Below, piece by piece: positions 24,901 to 33,785 of a DNA stretch of 64,000 nt. A model generated the notes under the pieces. It searched no databases. It had not been told where the DNA came from and worked only from the letters and a program-made list of their open reading frames with translations. Position numbers and translations under genes: made by a program. The DNA is taken from contig CAJNOJ010000030.1 in NCBI GenBank assembly GCA_905250025.1, positions 310,001 to 374,000 of the forward strand, written 5' to 3'. The number at the start of each line of letters is the position of its first letter. Positions within the stretch are counted from its first letter, which is position 1. The DNA is from Adineta ricciae. Its lineage: Eukaryota > Rotifera > Eurotatoria > Adinetida > Adinetidae.

Positions 24901-27701
24901 AAGATGGTTGTGGCTGAACATCAGTTATTTCCTTCGACGATGAATAATTGGAATCCGATAGTTGGTTTTCAAATGACGACGACTTTTTAGATGAAACAGA
25001 GAAAAGGTTAGATGGAGGTGCTGGAATTGGATTGGCGCGATCAAATGAATTCGATGTTAGTATACTGTTTACAGGATTAAAACGAGTTTCGCTCGTTCTA
25101 AATTCATTGTCCGTAGATAAATCTATTCGCCTCGATACCGATGGAAGTGGCTCAACATTCGTAAAGATTGGAGTCGTTAGGCGATGCATAGATCTCCTGG
25201 GACTTGGTTTTGGAGCAAACATAGATAGATAGGCATCTGTATAGTCTGAGCTCGGTGGTGTGATGGATTTTCGACGTCGAAGTCCTCGTATGTGACTAGC
25301 CTCGTAAAAAGTCTTCGCCTTGAAACTTCGGGTTTGAATAACATCACCTTCATTCCATTGTTGTGACCATGAATGTTCAACGATGGACGTCCATGGTATA
25401 TTAGAACTAATTGTCAATGGACGTCGATGTCTACCATAGACTTTGTCGAATATGGTCGTTTCCGTTTGAGCTGACTCCACTGATCTGAATGGTACAGAAG
25501 GCGTGAGAATTGAATAGTTATTTCTGAGAGCTACAAATAGAATAAATAGTAAAAAACATGCAACATAGTGATTATAAATGTTCTTCTGTTACCTGGACCG
25601 CTGTTAGTTTTCGTGCGGAACCGTGGATATGAATCTGTACATGGCCTTTCACTCTGTAAATGATTGAGTGGTTGCGTTGATAATGGTGCAAAACTTGCGC
25701 TAGAATTTACACATACGAAAATATTATGTAAAGGGTGAAATAGAACACTATGTACAGCGTACCTGTGCTCTTTTCCGTCAAGTAATTTTCGATAACCAAC
25801 AATTTCTGAATGAAGAGATGATTTTGTTGACATTAAATCAGTATAATCCCGATCTAGTTCATCGAGACGTGTTTGTAAATCTTGTATTTGATGATAATGT
25901 TCGTTCGTTGCACGAATTTGACCATCTCGTTCTGCACGAATCGAATTTTCCAACTCTCGAATACGATTTTCAATACTTCCATTCTACAACAATCAAAGAA
26001 CCGAAACTTGTCTCTATGTAAAAGAGAAGAAACACAACTAAATTACCCTTTGTCGCATTGCCGCTATATCTTGTCGAGATTCCGATATCAATACTTCTAA
26101 TTTTCGAAATTCATCTTTGCTACGAACACTTTCTGTTTGTTCAATTGCTCGACAGGATTGTACGTCTTGAATCTAGTAGAACAGAAACAGTGAGCGCTTC
26201 GAGTTCGATTTATTCCTACTGCTTGCGCGACTTTCCATTGATACCACGCTTCTAATTCATTTCGTAGATGATAATTCCGTTGATCATATTCTGTGCGGAT
26301 AGTTTTAATCGCCGCCGATAATTGATGTTCAAATAGATTGGTTGGATCGAATGATACATTGATTAAACTCATTTGTTTAATTTGTTCGATTTTTTGTGCG
26401 TGAAGACGTTTCAAAAGCTCAATCTCCTCTTCGAGTTTTTCTTTTTGATTTTCTAATTGAACTCGTGTAATGATTTCATGATCTAATTCTTTGGTTATCT
26501 GTTGAATATCTAAGATAAGATCTTGAGAGGTCATTCGATAACGTTTCTGTTCTTCTTGTAAATCATCTAGACAGACAAAGTGCGTACGCGTTTGATTATC
26601 ATGATAAAATATCAAGAATTATCTGCCCATATCAATGTTCGCCTTGGATTCTGATGAAAGGAACAAAACTTACTTAGACGACGATGAAATAGATGGAGAT
26701 CTGCTTCGTTGTCGCATATCTGCTTTTGTAACTGGTCGATTTTTCGTCGATCAGAGCCTTTTCCAACTAATGATGTAAATCTAGAAAAGCCAAACCGAAA
26801 ATTTCGCTTTCGATTACAGCAGAGATCTGTTTCTTGTTTTTGAACATACTTGTCTTTTAATTGTGTAAGCTCTTGTTCGGCGTGTCTCACGCGAAGGTCA
26901 GCTTCGATACGATCTTTTTCTGTATCATCTATGATATGGCATGCTTCACGTACTTCGATTTCGTACATTTCTTTCAATCGATGTTTCTGCGAAGACCATT
27001 GTGAACTAAAAGTAGTTGTTTTATTTAGAAATCATCCCCCGAAAGAGGATTTCATAAAACAAAATCTACCGTATTTGATCGATCTCGAGTTGAAGTTTCC
27101 GGTTTTGACCTTCTAAAAATCGTACGCGTTCAACGTAGGCAGCAAAGCGGTGGCTAAGATAGTTCATATCATGTACGTCCGGCTTCTCAGTTTCTCTAAA
27201 AACAATACACAATTTGAAAATCATTGAACGATTATCGATGATATTAGACAGAAATTATCTTCGATGTGTTTGTTTTCTCTTTCAATAACAACAGACAGAT
27301 CTGTCTATCATCTTCCGCAGATTTCCTCTTTATTCCTTCGTGGAAATCAACCCTTCGTTCGCTTCTTTTATAATCAAAGTAACAATTAACATCATTGGCG
27401 ACAGACACATTGTCTAAAACATAGTAACACATGCTGACAGACCCGATTGACTCTTTCTTCTCATCCTATTCCGTATTGAATTACATGCTTAGGAAGGAAG
27501 AAAATGAGTATTGCTATGATAATCAATAAGTAAACAGATAATTAATTGAGCGAGTTATGTAAGATGATTTTGATCATCGAATCTATCCTGCGACGCTTAC
27601 CGAATTGCAATAACAGTCGTCGTTGCTTTGCTACCATTCGATTTCAGTGGGATACCGAAGGAATTCACTGTTTCTGCAAATATTGTATGTTTGGATGACA
27701 T
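18901..27701 (-). CDS. giant intermediate filament protein with lamin-tail domain (copy A)
   Basis: I resolve 22 exons from 27701-27601 down to 18939-18901. Their sum is 6,480 bases, exactly 2,160 codons including stop, which supports the model. The head is 34 residues. The rod (27195-25763, about 360 residues) starts with LSHRFAAYVERVRFLEGQNR and ends with SEIVGYRKLLDGKEHR, the two IF consensus ends, and has the long lamin-type coil 1B. About 1,640 Ser/Thr/Pro/Glu-rich residues follow; the largest exon is 25479-23318. A lamin-tail domain then closes the protein (19390-19173, 19115-18996): SRVTFQKSAKGPISISEC, IVVDNTS, DLTNWIICQ, FTFPEHAPLKANHSLK and ATSVSTWHTGSHIVTTLINP. No CaaX box is present (ends KKTFIS), so a cytoplasmic rather than nuclear IF is likely. 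An ordinary invertebrate IF protein is 500-600 residues. Exon 8 (107 bases) may be alternatively spliced. Confidence 0.88.
20463..20491. repeat. AT/TG dinucleotide microsatellite in an intron of the giant IF gene
   Basis: A run of AT followed by TG dinucleotides lies in the intron between the exons ending at 20761 and starting at 20429. The matching site in copy B (near 51710) has only a few TG units, so the tract is variable between copies. Confidence 0.85.
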
Positions 27702-29652
27702 TCTCGTCGAATAACTTGTAAGCAATTGAAAAGTGATCGAATCTTCTTCGTTGCAAACGGATAATGAAGAAGATTTTACAAGTAATTAAACTAAAACAAT
27801 ACATGTTTCAAAACAATTTTCAATCGAACGTCTATTCTACTCGCCTTGCTTGCTAGAAAAAATTTCAAAGCTCGAGATGTATCCATTGGAAAAGTGTAGA
27901 AGCTCTGATCTTCGTCAAAAAATCGTCTATATAACGAGTCCTATTTCTTTTCGAGAAAATCGAGAAAAATAGATAACATCTTTCTTCTCTTTCTTCTCAT
28001 CAAGCGATAGATGTCTTATTTATATTACAAGTGACATATCTATAGTGTCGAAGCAAACAAAGTTAGTTCGAATTTCGTTAAGAAAAACAATACATTTGTC
28101 TATTTCTTCATACACAATTCTATCCATATGATTTAGTTGCATTCTGATAAACTAAGTAAATTATTTGCTTTACTTTCCTGAGGATATACAATCAAAAGAA
28201 AGAGAGAGAGAAAAAGAGACGAAGAGAATAAGCAAAAGTTGTTTTCCAACATTTATTCAATGGTATTGACATGCCGATATGATAATCGAATGCAGTTCAT
28301 TAACGCACACCGCATTTCAATGATTTATGTCTCTATATTTCCAATAGATGATTGAAAGACTTTCTTCACTTGAGAAAGAAAACATCCAGTTGGCATATCG
28401 AGATGTTTCTTATACTGTAAAAGAACTTTATTCGATGACAGATGACGATATGATAGATGAGTTACTTGTCCACATGAAAAAAAGGGAGAATTCAGTACAC
28501 TAACTCAAAATAAAGACCCAGGTTTTTCTCCGAAGGAAAAAGGGATTGCGGCTATTAGCCAGGAAATGATCTTGACAACATATTTAACATGTCAATATCT
28601 GATTGGAAAGAGTAATCTTAATCGTTATACATCGAGCTAATCTCGAAAAGAATTTTCCAGACGGAAGTAGTTTGAGAGCAGAAAAATGCCGATATTCTAT
28701 CTGATATGATTCCGTTCTAGACAAGTTCTTACACCGCGCGTGAAAACTCAATACTCTCGAGTAAATGTACGAATGTTTCCTTCATAAATATACAAATATT
28801 GCCCTATAACTAACTCATTAGTTCCAGTTTAGATGACATACCGTTAAGATATATGTGGTTAATCAGCGTACACATTCATTTATTGGGTCATACCAACAAC
28901 AGCAGCAACTTTGCGTTGTATTTACTTGTTTGGTTCTATTAGGACAACACTTTTCTCTTTTTCAATCTACTAATGATTGTCGTCGTAAGGATATGTAGAA
29001 CGTTATCAAGATATAATAAAATGCGAAAGGAAGTTGTTGCTTGTCGCCTTTCCTTCGAAGGAAACGTCCTCTCTATTCTATATTCTCCTATCATCTTTCA
29101 CGCCTGCAACTGTCCTTCTTCCACTGTTTGTTCTGTAGATGAAGGCAAGATCAACATAATTGTATGTCTTCAATTGAGAAGACATTGTCTATTCATTGGT
29201 ATGGAAACAAATAAGATAGCTATTGTAGACAAAAAAAAGGTCTAATCTCTTTTCTTTATTTCGTATATAGATCATCATTAATATGACAAATATTTTCTTT
29301 ATTTTATTGCGTCATTTGATAAAAATATTTATAGATGTTATACTCTCAAAATAAATCCAGTATAGGAAATTGTTTTATAAATTGATTGACAGAGATAAAT
29401 CTGTCGTCGATTCGAGATTAACAAGTGCTCGAACTGTACTAGTTGATCATCGATGAATTTAATGAGACAAAATTAAGAATAATAATTCAATTCTATCGAG
29501 TGCCTTATAGTACGTGTAAGTGTTTATATTTATTTCGATTACAGATAAAATCTAACATATACATTTCTTACTAAAAACAATCAACATAAACAGATCCATT
29601 TTGAGATGACGGTCGAAAAATAACACGTACAGTTCGATGTAACACTTTTATT
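27702..29652. other. intergenic between IF genes 1 and 2, unusually conserved between copies
   Basis: Upstream region of the giant IF gene and downstream region of IF gene 2. It contains a GA-rich stretch near 28197-28222 and a short ORF at 28348-28503. The stretch from about 28560 to 28800 differs at only a few positions from copy B (59770-60010), much less than the adjacent coding tail. Confidence 0.5.
28348..28503 (+). pseudogene. short ORF, frameshifted relative to copy B
   Basis: 51-codon ORF starting MIERLSSLEKENIQLAYRDV, directly after an acceptor-like ccaatag. In copy B the same frame runs 70 codons. Here a run of A's is two bases longer (aaaaaaaggg against aaaagagg), which shifts the frame and brings a stop. 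Three amino-acid changes precede the shift. The predicted peptide is charged and helical with no recognised domain. It could be a decayed exon or simply non-coding DNA. Confidence 0.25.
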
Positions 29653-31367
29653 TTAATTCTGTGAGGTGAATTCGCGACGGCTTGATGTATGTGAATACGA
29701 TCCACTAGCACCTCCTTGTCCACCGCTATAGCTAGCACCCGATCGACCAGGACTACCAACGATGCTGCCTATTCCTTGATTGGTTGCACTTGTGCCACTA
29801 CTGGTGATAAACGTACGTGAAATAGTGGTATGACGACCACCACCTGAATAAGCAATTGAACCAGCGACACCGCCACCTGTTGCTCGTTCAGCTTCCATTC
29901 GTCGTGCTTCTTCGACAACGTGATCAACGATCTGTTTAAGACCATCACGATTGTTTGTTCCTTCCAAGAGTTCTCGGTATGTGTTGATTTCTTTCTCTAA
30001 TGATGTCTTCATGTTTGTGACTTCTTCGTATTCTTTCTTCAATTGTTCTAATTTACGACGTAATTCATCGATTTCAGATGCACGTTTTTGTATTAATCGA
30101 CTTCCTAAAAGTAATGAAATAGAAAGGAGAAATGCATCGAAAATTTCTGCATACCGTCGTCTCGTTCTTGATCGATATGTAATTGAAGTTCTCGGATGCG
30201 ATTATTCAATTCTTCGTTGCGTGCTTTCATGTGTGCAACTTCGTTTCGTGTGGTTAATAATGTTGTACGCAGTTTTTCTTCTTGAATGCGTTGTTGTTCG
30301 CTTTGAATTGGATCAAGGTCTGGTTTTTGATGACGAAGAATCAATTCGTTATACGACATCATATATCGATTATGTAAATCTGCACGTTGTTGATCATTTA
30401 AAGCTTCGAATTCGTTGCGAATATCTCGAATAGCTTGTGCTAATTCGTTACGGAAGAAGTGCGATGGATCCAAGTTAACATCGACAACTGTTTTCGAGCG
30501 TAATTCGTTGAGATCAGCCTCGTGCATTTGTTTCAACATGGCTAACTCATCTTCTAAAGCCATCTTTTCTGTATCGAGCGAACTTTTAACGAAGGTTTCA
30601 TTCTGAATTTCGTTTTGTAGGCGAGCAATTTCCGATGCTAAGCGTTGAGTTTCGGCTTTGTATCGTCGTGCTTCGTCTTCGAGATCGGCTAGACGACGGC
30701 GAAAGAGATTGATTTGTGCTTCATTTTCAGCGATCTGCTGTTGAAGACGATCGATGGCTGAACGGTCAGTTTCTCGACTGTTTAAAATTTCTTCGTAACG
30801 TTTACGATAACGACCAGCTTCTTTTTCAGCATCACGAGCTTTAACTTCAGCTGCTGCCCGATCGCGTGTTGTGTCATCGATAAGTTTCTTTGCTTCGCTC
30901 ATTTCAACTTCATACATTTCCTTGATCTTGGATGAACCTTGCCCGGCTTTGTTTTGAAGGGCATCTAATTCCAATTGTAATTTGCGATTTTGTGCTTCGA
31001 GGAAACGAACTTTTTCAACATATTGAGCAAATTTATCGTTCAATTGGCACAATTCACGTTTTTCTTTTTCACGTGTTTCATTCACAGCAACTAACGCTGA
31101 TGTACCACGATTTGGTCGTAATGGAATACCAGCAAAATTGCCAAGACCTGCAATTGATGCTAAGTTGGATATTCCACCACCAATGCTTCCAGCACTGAAA
31201 CCACCGCTGCCACCACTTGTCGAGTAAGATTGGTACATGCGGGTCATGATACCTGGTGGGCCACCTGCACGACGTTGAACATTGGTTGTTCGGGGTCCGA
31301 TTTGCGATTTGTAGGAGCTGTAGGAAGAGCTGCTGCTCTTGGTAAAATCGTTGTCGAAGTCTTGCAT
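29653..31367 (-). CDS. cytoplasmic intermediate filament protein, Gly/Ser-rich ends (IF gene 2)
   Basis: Two exons, 31367-30155 and 30104-29653, with a 50-base intron; 554 residues. The head is Ser/Gly-rich and keratin-like (GGSGGFSAGSIGGGISNL). The rod opens LNDKFAQYVEKVRFLEAQNR and closes with EKEINTYRELLEGTNN, and coil 1B has the long form seen in lamins and protostome IFs. The tail is Gly/Ser-rich (GGGVAGSIAYSGGG) and has no lamin-tail domain. Upstream, an acceptor-like site at 31403 suggests a 5'-UTR intron. The start Met (MQDFDNDF) is the first after that acceptor. It lies about 2 kb upstream of the giant IF gene on the same strand. By family it forms cytoplasmic filaments by coiled-coil dimerisation. 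Confidence 0.92.
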
Positions 31368-31684
31368 TATATTGCTTGTAGTACTTGTGTCGAGGAAATG
31401 ATCTGAAGGGAGAAAGAAGATATTCAATGTGCAAAACAAGAGAACACACGCACACACTCGCACTATGTCGAGAAAAGGAGAAGAAATGAGTGTCGTATGA
31501 AGAAACATGTCCTTTTATTGATCATTTCTTTTCGTTCTTTGTGTTGTATGATTCGATGAGAAAGAACAAAATGGAGAAATATTCTATGTTCGCCTGTACT
31601 GTACCCTTTCTTTCGCTCGGTCGTGCCCGTTGTCTTGCACACACACATTTAATTATTTTTTTGTTTGGTATAAAAAAAGGAGCA

Positions 31685-31716
<32 letters not shown>

Positions 31717-32115
31717 CTTACTTTGCGGTTAGTTACCTACCGCACATACGAGACAAACAATATAATACATCCTAAAGACACCGACATCGATGAAGTGAAA
31801 GTGTAGAAATTGAATACTATTCGTTCTGTGTATGTTTGACCGATTCAGAGCAAATAGTATGTCTAGTTAAAATAGAGAATTCTTGATATCCATGCAAATA
31901 ATAAGACAGGCAAGATAAAGGACACGCTCACAATCGATAAATATCTCGCTCACAACGTACACCTGAAGTTGTATTTACTGGTGAATCAGATATGCAAATA
32001 TATATTTATTGATGCTAAGATTATATAGGGAAGGCGAAAGAAATATGATTATTCAAACTGAAAATATTATTTTTGTCAATCGGTTTCGTTTTCACTTGAC
32101 GTATTCGAATGCGTA
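31368..32115. other. intergenic between IF genes 2 and 3
   Basis: Holds the putative 5' UTR and intron of IF gene 2 (acceptor at 31403 on the minus strand) and a CT dinucleotide run at 31686-31705. No other coding sequence was seen. Confidence 0.5.
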
Positions 32116-33639
32116 TTAGCCATTCAGACCATTGCCAGCAGAGGAATACGTTTTTGAGTATGTTACTTCACGAACATTATGTGAGCTACTTGGTAGAGAT
32201 GAATTCTTAATTAAGCGTAAATTCATCGAATCTAATAAAGATCTTCCTCGATGCATAATTTTCTCCGCTTCTTCAGCGAAATGCCGGAGACCGACTTGAT
32301 TAGTGCCACCTTCTAATAACGTTCGATACCGACGTATTTCTTCCTCTAATGTTGTGCGGTATTTTTCTAAATCGTTGATATAACCTTTCAAACGATCAAT
32401 CTCTTCCCGGTAGCGTTTTTGTTCATTGAGCAAATGTTGATCTTCGTGATATGTAGACGACTGAATCTGTTGACGTATATCCGCTATTTGCCGATCGAGA
32501 TCCTGATTTTCCATTTGTAAATTGTTTACTCGGCCACGTATATCCGCAATACTACGCGTGATCTCACGGATTTTTTCCGTTTGCCATTGAGATTCAACAG
32601 GTTGTTTTGGTTGATGATATTCAATCAGAGCACTCACTTTTGCTTGATAATAGTTTTGTAATTGTTGTTGCTGTTGATCAGTTATATTTTCGAATTGTTT
32701 ACGTATTTCACGTATAGCATTTGTCAATTCACTCTCAAAGAAAGGTGCAGGATCAACATTTGCGATGGCCACTTTCGAGCGAAGTTGTTCAACATCGAAT
32801 TTATGTGCTGTGTCCAATGCTTTCAGTTCTTGTTCGAGAACAGCTTTTTCTGCCATAAGTAATTGCTTTTGCGTGGCTTCATTTGCTATTTCAGTAATAA
32901 GATTAGCAATGTCAGCACGAATTCGTTGCAATTCCGCGTTGTAGAGAGCAATTTCTTCATCGTTATCGGCAATGATTTTTCGAATCAGTTCAATTTTTTT
33001 CTCTAGATCAAGAATTTTTTCTCGTAATTGCCGTAATTGATCTTTTGCACCATTGATTTGATCAGGTCGTTGAGCATTGGCCAAACGTTGTTCAGCTTGC
33101 TTTAAACGTGCTTCGGCTTCTTGGCGTTTGCCTTGACCAGAACGTATGTCATCGTCCATACGTTTTAAAGTATCTTGAGCTTCGCGTTTTTCACGCGCAA
33201 TGATTTCTTGAATGCGTTGTAAGCCAATGCCCTTCTTATTTCGAATATTATCCAGATCACGGCTGAGTTTTCGATTGACAGCTTCTAAGTAACGGATTTT
33301 GCCGATGTACTCTGCAAACCGATCATTCAATTCTGCAAGTTGTCGTTTTTCTTCGGTACGTTGACTGTTGAACGGAATCAACGCCAAATGTCCGACACTG
33401 GCACTTCGTAACGGCATGGCACTACTGGACATCGACTGCGACACGGTCATTTTCGATGTTACACTGCGATTTCCACCACCTAGAGTCTTCACTGGCCGAG
33501 TGACTATAACTTGCCGTGGTGTTATTGCGGACATGTAGCCGACAGCCGTATCTCCTGAACTATATGCATCATAGCTCGAGATCGTTCGTGGTTCGCCGGT
33601 ATAGGTTTCTTCGCGTTGAATATCGTAGATCGTTGGCAT
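32116..33639 (-). CDS. cytoplasmic intermediate filament protein (IF gene 3)
   Basis: Single-exon gene, 507 residues. The head has Ser/Thr/Arg-rich assembly-type sequence. The rod begins LNDRFAEYIGKIRYLEAVNR and ends EEEIRRYRTLLEGGTNQ. Coil 1B is of the long type with many Gln/Arg heptads. The short tail (about 60 residues) is Ser-rich and ends AGNGLNG, with no lamin-tail domain. The rod differs markedly from IF gene 2, so these are old paralogues. It is the third IF gene in a row on the minus strand, 476 bases before IF gene 2. The absence of introns, unlike its neighbours, could reflect intron loss or retroposition; I cannot tell which. Confidence 0.92.
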   Translation of the reverse strand: MPTIYDIQREETYTGEPRTISSYDAYSSGDTAVGYMSAITPRQVIVTRPVKTLGGGNRSVTSKMTVSQSMSSSAMPLRSASVGHLALIPFNSQRTEEKRQLAELNDRFAEYIGKIRYLEAVNRKLSRDLDNIRNKKGIGLQRIQEIIAREKREAQDTLKRMDDDIRSGQGKRQEAEARLKQAEQRLANAQRPDQINGAKDQLRQLREKILDLEKKIELIRKIIADNDEEIALYNAELQRIRADIANLITEIANEATQKQLLMAEKAVLEQELKALDTAHKFDVEQLRSKVAIANVDPAPFFESELTNAIREIRKQFENITDQQQQQLQNYYQAKVSALIEYHQPKQPVESQWQTEKIREITRSIADIRGRVNNLQMENQDLDRQIADIRQQIQSSTYHEDQHLLNEQKRYREEIDRLKGYINDLEKYRTTLEEEIRRYRTLLEGGTNQVGLRHFAEEAEKIMHRGRSLLDSMNLRLIKNSSLPSSSHNVREVTYSKTYSSAGNGLNG

Positions 33640-33785
33640 CTTTTTCTTCGACTGTGAGGAAGATTATGAAGTCGAATTTGTTTTATATACGCGCAAGTAT
33701 TCGTTGAATATCTCATTAAAAACGCTTCAATTCGAATATTAGAACATATTATTTTGTAGTTTTCATGAGAAACAGTCTGTTATAT

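Larger units (their letters stand above)
18648..29699. repeat. copy A of an 11-kb duplicated block
   Basis: This 11,052-base stretch matches 49894-60906 collinearly and in the same orientation. It begins at gattattaagaat and ends at gtgaatacg. It contains a whole giant IF gene on the minus strand, the intergenic DNA, and the last 47 coding bases of the next IF gene. Sequence here continues naturally on both sides, so this is the copy in its proper place. Divergence from copy B varies by eye from about 2% in the intergenic DNA to about 16% in parts of the tail exons. Confidence 0.95.

Noticed and set aside
23818-25232. Several + strand ORFs of 70-95 codons
   Set aside because: All are antisense to the Ser-rich tail exon of the giant IF gene, where codon bias opens the opposite frames; the same happens in copy B.
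28200-28222. GA-rich run as a functional GAGA element
   Set aside because: Simple-sequence repeat that is shorter in copy B, so probably unconstrained.
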